Of a DNA stretch of 64,000 bases, positions 35,701 to 45,256 are shown in pieces (within the stretch, counting starts at the first letter, position 1; each line of letters starts with the position of its first letter). The stretch covers positions 11,966,001 through 12,030,000 of the forward strand of contig CM060734.1 of assembly GCA_030704615.1 (NCBI GenBank), in the 5' to 3' direction. The notes below the pieces were generated by a model. That model ran no database searches and was not told the DNA's origin. It worked only from the letters and a program-made list of their open reading frames with translations. Both the position numbers and the translations under genes were made by a program. This DNA comes from Takakia lepidozioides (lineage: Eukaryota > Streptophyta > Takakiopsida > Takakiales > Takakiaceae).

Positions 35701-38700
35701 CCTCTTTGTGGGACGTGTCTACATGCCTATGGGGGACCCTTAGTGTTGATGCAGATAAAGCCTTCGAGGATGTCAAGCTGGACTGTACTAAGTTTCTCGC
35801 CAAAGGCCACGTGGTGACTTGCTAGGTGACTTAGAATGTACTCATAGACATTGTTTGCCATAGCCTCGTGGCCATTGACCCCGCGCTCAGTTTGAGCGGA
35901 ACACAATGGGACAGAAACTACCTTTGTCAGGGGCTGACGCTGGTAGTATGACTTACCTTGGAACAGACTATTAATCCGAGTTTTCCAGATATCCTCTAGA
36001 ACACACAGGCATCAATCTGCTGTGTGTGGTTTGCCTAATAACTAGGCCCCAAAAGGGCCTGGGCTTTTCGTTCAGCCTCGAGACTTTCAAAGTTGGTAAA
36101 CAGAGGTTCAGGCACAATTCCCTTGATGGATTTAAAGAGGGTGTCTCTCTCATGAGAGTACCCAGGACAATGAATCAGAAAATGAATATTGTCTTCAGGT
36201 TGCCCACACAACGGGCAATTGCAATCCCTCTTTCCTCTCTGCATCTGTTTGCCGTTCAAAGGTAGGCTTCCCGCCCTGGGTTTGGATTTCAGTCTAGTGC
36301 CGAGGGTGGGTAAACCCTTGAGGTCATCCATGATGGCCTCTCCCATGTCACAGACTGGAAACAAGTTCAGGGAAGTTTTCTGCCTAACTACATTTTCATC
36401 AGACAATTTCCCGGCAACAGACATGGCTTTAGACACTACAGACTCTTAAGTCAGATTTATCCAGCAGGGTCAAGACTTGTGGGCTTAGATTCAGATCCTT
36501 GAGAATCTCTTCTACTCTCTTCCGCCAGGACTTAGCCTGTTTGACAGGGCGATCCTGTTTCCAAGATATAGAGTCAATTAACTTAGGATATCTGATATTA
36601 GACATATGTTGCAGCTGACCCCACCATCTGACCTTGAATTCATCTTGTCGGGAGCTTAAGGAAGGGATGCCAAACTCACCCGGAACAGCCTGTTTTGGAG
36701 CATGCTGACATGCACTCCTTAAGCACCCCCACTTGAATGGATTCTAGAGACTTAGCCTGGTTGGAGTTATCAACCCATACTGCAGATGCATACTCCAAGG
36801 GAGGCCTAATAACGCGAAGCATGGTTTTTGTTACTTTAAAGTTGATCCCTCTGCAAAGGAAAAATTTAGTGAGACCCAGAGCTTTGCGCTTGCCAGATTG
36901 AACGACTTTTTGAGTATGTGCATGCCAATTACAGTTGGAGGAAAATTCAACGCCAAGGTATGTGTAGGAAGGGAGGACCGGAATCTCTTGGCTTCCCCAC
37001 TGCCACTTGAGATCGCCTCCTCCCTCCCCTTGGTTGTTGAATGCCACCACTGCACATTTTCTGACGTTAGCCTCTAGCGTCATCCACAACATAAGGGCTG
37101 GTATGATGTCACCCACCCTTAACCCAAATCCCTCACTTTCCACATCCTCGAGGAGTTGATTGATGAAAACATTGAAGAGCCGAGGGGAGAGGGTACATCC
37201 TTGAGCTACACCTTGGTCGATGACAAAGAAGTTAGACTTCTGTCCATTAACAGTGACACAGCTTTTGGTGTGAGCGTACAAGTTATGGACAACTCTCCAC
37301 ATTTTTCCCTTGATCCCGCAAGACCAGAGGCGGAGCCATAGACCGTCTCTCCACACTGTGTCATAAGCCTTTTTGACATCCAAGAAGCAAACATAAGTGG
37401 GTTTCCCTTCTTTTTTCCTTCCCTGGATAATCTGGCTTAGAGTGAAGATATGATCCACACAGCCCCTGTTTCGCCGAAAGCCAGCTTGGCCTTCGTGAAA
37501 ACACCTCTAGATTCCAGATCAACCTCAAGACGAGTACTTATAACTCTGCAAAATATCTTGCCAACAGCATTGAGAAGCGTGATGCCACGATAGTTCTTAT
37601 ATAGATTGACCATGACCCCCTGTCGCCAGCGGAAGGGGATCATTTCAGTCTTCCAGATAAGGTTAAAGAGGAGAACTAGGGCCTCTATCATGGGACGCCA
37701 CCGTGCTTGATAAGCTCGTTGACTATGCCATCAGGACCACCTGCTTTATATCCATTTAGATGTTCAATTGCTTCCACAATCTCAGAAGAACTAATGGGAG
37801 CGTTGGAGAGATTGTACTCATAAGACGTTGTTTGCCGTAGCCTTGTGGCCATTGACCCCGCGCCCAGTTTGGGCGGGAACAAAAGGGACAGAACCTACCT
37901 CTGTCAGGGGCTGACGTTGGTAGTAAGACTTACCTCCATACAAGGAATTAATCCGGGTTTTCCAGATATCCTCTAGAAATCCCTTCACACAAGCATCAAT
38001 CTGCTGTGTGTGATTTGCCCAAAAACTAGGCCTCAGGAGGGCCTGGGCTTTTGGCTCAGCCTCGAGACTTTCAAAGTTGGTAAACAGGGGTACAGGCACA
38101 ATTCCCTTAATAGATTTGAAGAGAGCGTCTCTTTGGTGAGAGAACCCCGGACAGTGTATCAGAAAATGAATACTGTCTTCAGATTGCCCACACAACGGGC
38201 AATTGCACTCTCCCTTTCCTCTCTGCTTCTGTTTGCTGTTCAAAGGTAGGCTTCCTGCCCTGAGTTTAAATTTCAGTCTAGTGCCGAGAGTGGGTAGACC
38301 CTTGAGGTCATCCAAGATGTCCTCCCCCATGTCACAGACTGGAAACAAGTTCAGGGAAGTTTTCTGCCTAACTTCATTTTCATCAGACAATCTCATGGCA
38401 ACAGACATGGCTGAGGACACTACAGCCTCTAAGTCAGATTTATCCAGCAGGGTCAAGACTTGCGGATCCAGGTCCAGGTCCTTGAGGATCTCTTCTACTC
38501 TCTTCTGCCAGGACTTAGCCTGTTTGACAGGGCGGTCCTGTTTCCAAGATATAGAGTCGATTAATTTAGGATATCTGGTGTTGGGCATATGTTGCAGCTG
38601 ACCCCACCATCTGACCTTGAATTCATCTCGTCGGGAGCTTAAGGACGGAATGCCAAACTCACCCCGAACAGCCACATTGGCTGTTTTGGAGCATGCTGAC

Positions 38701-41700
38701 ATACACTCCTTAAGCACCCCCACTTGAATGGATTCTAGAGACTTAGCCTGGTTGGAGTTATCAACCCATATAGCAGATCCGTACTCCAAGGCAGGTCTAA
38801 TAACGCGACAAAGCATGGTTTTCTTAACCTCAGAGTTGACCCCTCTGCAGTGGAAAAATTTAGTGAGCCCCAGAGCTTTGCCCTTGCCAGTTTGAACAAC
38901 TTTCCGGGTATGTGCATCCCAATTACAATTGGAGGAGAACTCAACGCCCAGGTAAGTGTAGGAAGGGAGGACCGGGATCTCTTGGCTACCCCACTGCCAC
39001 TTAAGATCACTTCCTCCCTCTCCTCTGTCGTTGAATGCTACCACTGCACATTTGCTGACATTAGCCTCTAGCCCCCAAAGATCAAAGTATCTCTTCGCGC
39101 AATCAATCAACTCCTGGAGATTGGTTGGAGTCTCCCCTATGCCTGCGAAGTCATCCGCAAACATAAGGGCTGGTATGGTGGTATCACCCACCCTTAACCC
39201 AAATCCCTCACTTTCCACATCCTCGAGGAGTTGATTGATGAAAACATTGAAGAGAGAGAGTTGAGAGACCTGCAAGTAAGGGTGGTAGATGACAAAAGGT
39301 GCTGACGTTGCAAGTAGAGGCACCAGATGGTGAGCCACTACCCATGGATCCAGGTGTGGGGCCCCCACAATCAAGCTGCAGACATAACTCAACCCTTTTA
39401 ATTGCCATGACACACAGATGACAAGATAGAATCCACAGGTGTGACTAAAGCATAATGAACTCACTGGTTTATAAGCTTCTTGAAAGTTGATGAGTGTTCA
39501 ATCAATAACCGCAAGCTACAGTGATGTAACAGCAAAAACAAGGAACTTAGGAATGTTGGAAGAGATTGCCTTCACAGTTCTGGGAGAAGAATCATCCAAG
39601 ACGAAACCTGCAGTTTACCTTGTGAAACCTTGGCTTCCCCATCGAGCAACATCTTCAAAAGAAGCGGGTAGACCAGCTTTGCTAGCCACACTCAAATTTG
39701 CTGTAGAAACACTGATCCCATTGACTGGATGCTGAGCTATAACATCACTGCTGTCATGTTGTGGCCTTCTCTCCATGGTAACCACACCTGAAAGATAGCA
39801 ATGAGACATGTCAAAAAGAAAAAGGAGGAGATCGGCGATGTAACCATTGACTCTCCCTGTAATAGTTCTGAAATTCCCTTTTGATGCCAACTGTCCTGGA
39901 GCCCTGTTGGGGGGGATTAATCCACCAGGGTATGGAGACCAAAAAAAAAAGGCCCTCTTTAAATCTAACAGACCCAAAAGTTGAATAGCGACAATGGAAG
40001 TCCACCTGGTTTACCAGTCCGCTCCTCCACTTGCATATGGGTCTCACCCGTGGTCTTCCTCGCCCCTTCTTCCAAGGACAACTTGTTTTCCTTTTCGTTG
40101 TCACATTTGGATTCTGTGCGACTCAGCAATGGGATCTTAGAGCGCATCTGTTCCTCCATTGAAGGAGCTGCAGATAACTCCCACCCCACCTCCAGAGTAA
40201 GTCTGAATACTGTATCATTAGCAGAGTCACTCGCAAAAATATATCCAAGTGATATGGAGGGTCACCTATAGCAGACGGCAGGAATACTCTCTCTTGAACT
40301 GGTCTAAAGGGTTTCACACATGTCAACCGCCATAGTGTCTTGTCAACAACTGACTAGACAACCTATTGGAGAAATTGCCTCCCATGCTCAATCATGGTGT
40401 GTATTAAGGAGAGCACTAGGCCATGGCAATTGCCTTCGTTAGCCAATCACTTTTCTAGGTTTTAGTTGTGGCAATAGTCACAAAAAGAGTGAACACATCA
40501 AAATCAACAGCCGGTGAGGCAGTGTAGGAAGAGGGGACAATTCAAAGGAGATCTCGACTCCAAAAACCTATACAATTGAGCAACTTGCGCCCTCTCACCC
40601 CTTCAGGTTACTCCATCAAACATGAGCACCAGCTATAAAGCAGAACAAACAAAGCTAGGGTAAAAATTTCACTGTTTGGCAAGCTGCGAGGGGAGGAGAC
40701 TTGTAAATCAAGACAAGCAACGCCCCCTTCGACCTCTAGTGCCTTCGATGACTCATCCTTGACATCACGGGCAGCAATGAGCTGTGACAAAGGAGCCCGC
40801 AATACTCTGCACCATTGTTGTCACACATGTAAAAACTGGTTCTTACACCTGACTTTGACGCAAGCAAGAGAATAATATTCAGCTTTATATATGTTTGTAT
40901 ATGGCAAGAGTACTCATAACACTTGGCTTGCAATAGGCTTATGGCTATAAACAAGGGGCAACCTGTCAACAGAGCAGAACTGGGGGAAAGTATGGAGAAA
41001 GAGATACAGCGCGAACTCTACCCATTAAAAGGTTCTTGCCGGATCACTTTGTGACAGTGATCGCCATACTGCATGACTGAGACTATTATGTAGCAACAAG
41101 GGTGTTGCCCTGCTAGATACCAAACCTATCCAGCTAGCCGGTTAAACCAATGAAACTGCGAAATCGCTATCAAGATAGCACAGCTGCCAATTCTTAGAAA
41201 TTGTGTCATGGAGGGACAGAAAAGGGGTAGGTGGTGTAAAATCATCAGCAACCACCTGCTGGATGTGGAGACATCAAAATTGAAGAGGCGCATGATGTCA
41301 ATAGTCTGTGGCTTGGGTGTGTGAAATGTGCTGCATACCGAACCGTGACCTGATTATCCCATGCACAGCAGCCCCCTCAGGCATTGCTCCCCTCTCCTGT
41401 CATGACTTGCCCTCCCCCATTGCACCTTCAACAAGTGGCAAGCTGCGTAAATAGTTAAGAGAAAGCTGCAATGCACACAACCAGAAGACCTTTCCATGCT
41501 CTCAGGTAAATCGGATTTGACTCAATCCAACGTTAAAAAATGCCCTACCTCCCAACCGCTCTGCAACTGCAGCAGTAAGAAGTCCTCCAAGCATATCAAG
41601 GACAAGCACTTCAGCATCAGCACCCACATTAGAAAGAGACAGAAGGAGTGCCAGCATGTCCATTCGCAAAAACCTGGCCACACATTTTGCAATGGTCGGA

Positions 41701-44474
41701 TTAGTTCTCATCTTTGGGCTGGTTTTGCTCAAGCTGGTAGGAAAAATCATGCACCCTCACTTTCCATCACACACACTTAGTACGCACCTATTCTTCAAAG
41801 TTCAACAGAATTCCCCAGGATCAAATATATTTGGAGTAATGATGACCTATACTACATTCAGTGTCAGTTCTAGGCTGTGTTGATGGATCACAAAAGAATG
41901 GGCATCGTGATTTTCCACTTCATTGCCAAGTTTACTCTTGGACAATCCAGCAGCAAGAACACAAGTTTGGTGAGCAGTCCCATTTATCCAGCTTGTCATA
42001 AAGTGATTACGCCAGGTGAGATTGAAATACTAAACATTTTCTGAATTGTTATTGCTACAATACTCCTGGGCACAAATGTGGCCTGACTAAAACTTGTTAT
42101 TGGCCACCAGCAACTAAAGAGCACAAATGCAACCTGCCCAGCCAGTGGTTTTTTTTTTCAATTTTCCAAAATCGCCACAAAGGCTACATGTAAATTCTAT
42201 CCAGTGCCCATGTGGCGAGAATAACGAGGTGGCAGGCTTAGAAAAGTGGCTATGTAACAGGTGTCACATTGTAACAGGTCCACGTAGGAAAATTCTGGCT
42301 CCTGATATTTAACCGTTGGCGCTTTCTGGCGAATTTTTGGATTTTTACTCCCAAAATTCCTTTATAAAAGTAGCCGACCCATTTTCGAGGTCGAAATCTG
42401 GCAGCGAAAAACACTGCTGCCAGCAGTGGGCAAGTGACACAAGGCCAACATTTGGTAGGGCTATTCTGACACTTTCCTCAAGTAGCACCATCAGAAATTC
42501 TTATGATTGGAAATGCAATATAGGAATGGGAATAGCTACCATACCCAATTTTGTTGGGATCCTTGGCAAAGTAGGCTTCACAAACGCTGCAACCCAAAAG
42601 AATCAAACACTCCTTGCCATGTCATGCCAAACCACTTGCCACTGAGAACTGACAAGAGAATTAACATCTCCTGGACGCATCGCACCAGCACACGGTTAAC
42701 TGACCATCCTCCATCTCAAGCCAGGTGTACAACACCCACAGATATGTACTTGAACCAGAAGAACAACCCTCAAAATGCTATGAGGGTTGCACTTCACATG
42801 TGTCATCTCTTTTGCCCATCCCCGTTGACAAAGCAGAGTTAAGCGTTCCATATACTGACCTTTGATTACACTCACTCAAGTTACCCCGAGGATTCAAGAT
42901 GCCGAAATCATGCACACCTCTTAGCACCAAAAAGTATTAGATGTGAAGTCGGTTTGACCTATTCACCAATTTTTCTGACATGGATATGTTTAATCTGACG
43001 AGGGACTTAAGACTAAGGAGACTGACCTTCGAGCACAGGGGCACCTGACCACTACACGTGGGGCATACTTCTTTTGCTTCTTGCGCCTGTACTTCTCCTG
43101 CAGGGCACAGTTTATTGAACCTCACCAGTCTACACTGTTTTATATCCACTGATGCCATATGCCAGAAACAGGATAGCCAAAGGCCCCTCCTTCCTGAAAA
43201 TACAAGCTAATTTAAGTACCAGATATAATGTTCACATTTCTTTAGGACCATCCTATCCAAAACCTTGAGTAATTGCACTTTGATATTCCAGTCTGGTCTC
43301 TTGCGTTACCTGTGAAAAAGCGGTTTTACCCTCAAATGAAGCACTGTTGGCCACCAAAGCCTCCACAATTCCCTTCCCTGACACCCCCTCCCTGCACCCC
43401 ACTTCCAGTCAACCATGACCAACAGTACTTAGACTTGAACCCTCAAAACTCTAGCATAGCTCCTCAACCCTGGCCGGGGAATTGTCCCCCTGTAATGATA
43501 TAAATTTGTGATAAACCTTACACTGAAAGAATGTTTTGGGAGGAAGATCAAAATGCGAGATTTTCATACCTGCGCATCCTGCAAATGTCTTCGGCAGAGA
43601 GGGTTTGTGCAGTGTTATTGTCAACAAGACCTCGATTGTCCCGGCATTCAGCATCATCAACGTCATCACCCACCCCCTCTGCTTCATCTGCAAATAAGTT
43701 CAAAATCACTTCATTATCGGAGGGGTAGTGCACAGACTCCTGTCAAATTGCGAGTATCTGAATTGCTGTGAATCAAATGGCAGGTAGCAATCGGGAAGAG
43801 AGCCCTCATACAAGCCAACGTAATCTCACCTGAAGATGAAGGTGACAGTCGGACAAGGCAAGGACCATTTGACCCCGGTTGAACATCGAAATTGGATCCA
43901 AATGGACTGCCTACGAGGGGCTCTAGCGAACAGTGCGATTTTCCGATAGTCACCCTCCTGTTCTTCACATTTCGCAGAATCTTTCGTTCAGCAATCCAAA
44001 CTAACTAGAAAACGCAGTTTACATGACCCAATTACCACGCCAGGCACAGAAGAACTACGCCCCAGGGGCAGAGAGAAAATATAGCAGCATTGACCTAGGG
44101 TTCACTTTGCTGCAACAACTTTCATCCCGCAACGATGCTACACAATGCAGTGGAGCCAAAATCATATGACTTTATCATGACTTTATCAATTACGGTTCCA
44201 CTGGTCAAAAGGCAGTGTAAACCCATAAACCCTGAACCTCATAGTCACAATGTGATTTGCACATGCAGCCATATCCAGACCTCGAGATTGATTCGGCACA
44301 GATTGACACAAGACAAAGAGATGCGACGTACGCATTAGGATTGAGGTGGGCAAAGACGACGCGATCTCCATTATTGATATCAAGCAACACCGCACACCCA
44401 GGGGCCATCAAATGACTTCTTCCTCTTGCACCTGGACCTACATTTTGGCTACCCTCCACGCTCTCCAACTCCAT
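25769..44474 (-). CDS. TRM6: tRNA (adenine-58-N1)-methyltransferase non-catalytic subunit TRM6, 14 exons
   Basis: Exons: 44474-44332, 43954-43830, 43687-43570, 43391-43310, 43097-43027, 42586-42545, 41673-41549, 41349-41256, 40806-40673, 40167-40048, 39787-39629, 39394-39270, 26236-26150, 25855-25769. They join in phase into 503 residues. Family landmarks in order: VLLDINNGDRVVFA, CSLEPLVGSPFGS, DNRGLVDNNTAQTLSAEDI, IVEALVANSASF, EKYRRKKQKKYAPRV, VCEAYFAKDP, FLRMDMLALLLSLSNVG, LVLDMLGGLLTAAVAERLGG, QTIDIMRLFNF, PLAECMERLRKEQ, LSEPWLREYQ and RTHPHMQMSFSGGYVLSGI. TRM6 pairs with TRM61 to place m1A58 in tRNA, including initiator tRNA, in the nucleus. The start is the first ATG of exon 1; the upstream in-frame codon is GTG. 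Donors of exons 9 and 11 and the acceptor of exon 2 are less certain. The gene looks intact despite intron 12. Confidence 0.93.
26751..26776 (+). repeat. (GA)n tail of LINE B copy a
   Basis: About 13 GA units abut the 3' end of LINE B copy a. Read on the element's strand this is a (TC)n tail, placed where other LINEs carry poly(A). Confidence 0.8.
26777..27588 (-). mobile_element. LINE B copy a, 5'-truncated 3' fragment
   Basis: The minus-strand frame 26785-27555 encodes the C-terminal part of the RT protein, from KRVEEILKDLDLDP to GHKATANNVL. It includes the zinc-finger-like CNCPLCGQSEDSSHFLIHC (C-x2-C-x8-H-x4-C). The 5' break falls at ACCTTGAA and directly meets the GA tract of copy b. The frame is open across the whole fragment. 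Confidence 0.85.
27589..27606 (+). repeat. (GA)n tail of LINE B copy b
   Basis: Nine GA units separate the truncated 5' end of copy a from the 3' end of copy b. Confidence 0.8.
28363..28790 (-). pseudogene. LINE B copy b RT thumb region, frameshifted
   Basis: The frames LCRVIRPALEYGSAIWVDNSN and neighbouring ones cover the RT thumb and connection. They match the intact reading in copy g (37818-39464), where the same region is open. A frameshift near 28740 separates it from the RT core. Confidence 0.7.
28753..29676 (-). pseudogene. LINE B copy b reverse transcriptase
   Basis: A 307-codon frame. Its blocks are LNGYKAGGRDGIVKELIK, WRQGVIVNLYKKGDREEPGNYRGI, FHEGQAGFRRNRGCVDH, FFLDVKKAYDTVWRDGL (first catalytic D), VAQGCTLSPLLFNVFIN and LMFADDFVGIGE (F-A-D-D, second catalytic pair). 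All RT blocks are intact. The DG-type second block (G-R-D-G-I) usually reads G-P-D-G, as in copy f. The domain copies element RNA at a nicked target. Confidence 0.85.
29716..31208 (-). pseudogene. LINE B copy b AP-endonuclease
   Basis: Two overlapping frames (30861-31208 and 29716-30864) form the domain. LRLATFNFSGL opens it and GQETWE carries the catalytic E. VVLLGDFNARVGKG and SDHFLVWTEI close it. A frame change near 30860 separates the start from the rest. After S-D-H the frame continues about 190 residues toward the RT with W-W-T-x-E-I-K and R-S-Q-K-K blocks. It provides target nicking in the intact element. Confidence 0.8.
31100..32083 (-). pseudogene. LINE B ORF1-like protein with internal tandem repeats
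   Basis: A 327-codon frame starting MGSGWFLCLNL. The N-terminal 170 residues have no recognised domain; ORF1 proteins of LINEs usually bind RNA. The C-terminal part holds three 47-residue repeats (FGTLNGLPILKVYTRR, then a stretch with HGVIVPK and the C-A-E-P-E/V-R motif). It then overlaps the start of the endonuclease frame. No zinc knuckle is visible. The start methionine is the first in an open frame and is plausible. Confidence 0.6.
31205..31627 (-). repeat. Three 141-bp tandem repeats in LINE B ORF1
   Basis: GTGTAGATTTTGCTCGTC and its variants recur at about 31228, 31369 and 31510, spaced exactly 141 bases, so the reading frame is preserved. Copies differ by roughly 10 percent, including a few codon changes. 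Confidence 0.85.
32416..32441 (+). repeat. (GA)n tail of LINE B copy c
   Basis: GAGAGAGAGAGAGAAAGAGAGAG joins the 5' leader of copy b to the 3' end of copy c. Confidence 0.8.
32442..32655 (-). mobile_element. LINE B copy c, 3' fragment
   Basis: About 210 bases corresponding to the last coding bases and 3' end (QQIDACVKGFL to GHKATANNVS). It is more diverged from the others than copies a, b, f and g are from each other. Confidence 0.75.
32656..34250. other. Intron 12 DNA without recognised features
   Basis: It contains a CTTGT run at 32692-32712 and ordinary sequence. Frames at 32919-33137 and 33083-33286 lack motifs. It is probably original intron sequence plus old unrecognised repeats. Confidence 0.4.
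34251..34462 (-). mobile_element. LINE B copy d, 3' fragment
   Basis: Starts with the family 3' end (TGTACTCATAAGACGTTG) after a short GAGAGGGAGAG tail. It runs about 210 bases to the position where copy c is also truncated. It is diverged, with no open frame. Confidence 0.75.
34649..34702. repeat. Imperfect 23-bp inverted repeat, 6-base loop
   Basis: TCCGCTCAACGGAGGTCCCTTCC, then ACAAAT, then a near-complement ending GTTGAGCGGA; about 20 of 23 pairs match. It may be the fused ends of a small inverted-repeat transposon. The flanking GTTCAGCG and GTCGTG words do not give a duplication. Confidence 0.6.
34801..35831 (-). mobile_element. LINE B copy e, endonuclease fragment with 5' inversion
   Basis: 34801-35560 reads on the minus strand from the middle of the endonuclease (SDHFLVWTEI at about 35290) towards the RSQKK block, with small deletions. 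35573-35831 reads on the plus strand and encodes the part that should precede it (KGVGFF through GRVYMP). The 5' end of the inverted piece faces the rest, the arrangement left by twin priming. Both pieces are riddled with stops. Confidence 0.75.
35834..37805 (-). mobile_element. LINE B copy f, RT and C-terminus, 5'-truncated
   Basis: The family 3' end at 35834 follows copy e without a GA tract. Frames 36035-36436, 36676-37458 and 37437-37882 cover C-terminus, RT core (FLDVKKAYDTVW, VAQGCTLSP) and the first RT block (LNGYKAGGPDGIVNEL). A deletion removes the F-A-D-D catalytic box (IPALMLWMTLEAN), so it is dead. The 5' end stops at GGGAGCGTT beside the tail of copy g. Confidence 0.8.
37811..39253 (-). 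mobile_element. LINE B copy g, RT palm to 3' end, uninterrupted frame
   Basis: The open frame 37818-39464 covers LFNVFINQLLEDVE, FADDFAGIGETPTNLQ, the thumb and the CNCPLCGQ zinc-finger-like C-terminus. It is fused at its 5' side to TRM6 exon 12 and the splice donor. The absence of stops over about 480 codons indicates a young insertion. The 5' break is at position 39253, about 16 bases inside intron 12. A short GGAGAG tail (37805-37810) links it to copy f. Confidence 0.85.
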
Positions 44475-44699
44475 GCCGCTCGCCTCTCTCTTCACACACA
44501 CGGGTTACACTGCGGAGCGATGGCAATCCTCCACACGCACTAGCAAAGAAAGTGGCGACTTCGCCTGTCACCGGGCGAATTAGCCAAGCCAGTAAGCGGG
44601 ACTATCGCGGGGAAGCGAACCAAGGATCGCTTCCCCCACAAATTCGCTTCGCCTTAGGGAAAGTAACTCGTATTTTCACATAGAGCGAAAGTCCGTTTT
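44475..44699. promoter_or_regulatory. TRM6 5' UTR and proximal promoter region
   Basis: 225 bases between the TRM6 start codon and an LTR remnant. GC-rich, with several GGCGAA/TTCGCC complementary words (44545-44660) able to fold. No TATA box is visible on the minus strand. The short distance implies that promoter elements overlap or abut the LTR remnant. Confidence 0.4.
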
Positions 44700-45018
44700 T
44701 ATAACTCCCAAACTAGCCGCAGGCCCAACTTTGAGCTTCGGCCGCTCGCCGGCACATCACGTTCCTCCCATTTGCTCCCCATCGTAACCCTCAAATACGC
44801 GGGCTGAATGGAAATTCCCTTTTGGTTGTAGGCACACTTGGTCGTTTTTTGGCTCGTTTGTTTGCTTCACTAGCTTTTGGTCGCTTAACGGGCTTGTACC
44901 ATTCGCGTGGTTACTACTCCATATATATATTTTGTAGGTATCGACGGGGTCTCCCAAACAGCCCAAGTCTTTTTGGATAAATCACCACCGTGAACCTGGA
45001 CTCGCGTTAAGTGTCATG
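44700..45018 (-). mobile_element. Diverged LTR fragment, gypsy-1 family
   Basis: It matches the solo LTR at 45257-45989 in blocks: GGCCCAACT-GAGCTTCGGC, GAAATTCCCTTTTGG, TTGGTCG, AACGGGCTTGTACC, GGTTACTACTCC-TATATATA and AACCACCG-type ends. Many substitutions; both LTR termini are missing or unrecognisable. The TATATATA block is the likely promoter of the LTR. Confidence 0.65.
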
Positions 45019-45031
45019 GTTTTAGTCAAGG

Positions 45032-45059
45032 TTAGTTAGAAATAGTTATTTCTAACTAA
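45032..45059. repeat. Perfect 13-bp palindrome with 2-base loop
   Basis: TTAGTTAGAAATA, GT, TATTTCTAACTAA. It stands between the LTR fragment and the solo LTR; its origin is unknown. Confidence 0.8.
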
Positions 45060-45256
45060 GTATGACATTATATATTTGTAGTTATATTTTGTTGGCATTG
45101 GGACTTCATTTGGTTCCATGTGTTAAGTGAGGTGACCAATCTCATTTGGGACGTGGAGAGGCTTATTTCCACGTGAGGCAGGAAGGCTCGTCTTCTTCTA
45201 GTCGAGCCTCCCAAGGCCTCCCTCACCGCCATAGCTCCAGTACTTGAGATGGAGTG

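Larger units (their letters stand above)
26237..39269 (-). other. TRM6 intron 12, 13.0 kb, filled with LINE B copies
   Basis: The donor CAG/GTCTCT at 39269 and the acceptor TTGTCAG at 26237 bracket 13,033 bases; other TRM6 introns are about 200-960. Roughly 10 kb is LINE B in seven pieces, all in the sense of TRM6. The last LINE piece ends about 16 bases from the donor. The remaining DNA (26237-26776, 32656-34250, 34466-34800) shows no recognised feature beyond short repeats. Confidence 0.85.

Noticed and set aside
38010-38601. Plus-strand frames repeated at 26977-27568, 27744-28296, 36026-36449 and 38010-38601
   Set aside because: They recur only because LINE B recurs; they are antisense shadows of its C-terminal coding region.
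44475-44501. Upstream GTG extension of TRM6
   Set aside because: The extended frame begins with GTG; the first ATG is at 44474, close to the conserved domain.
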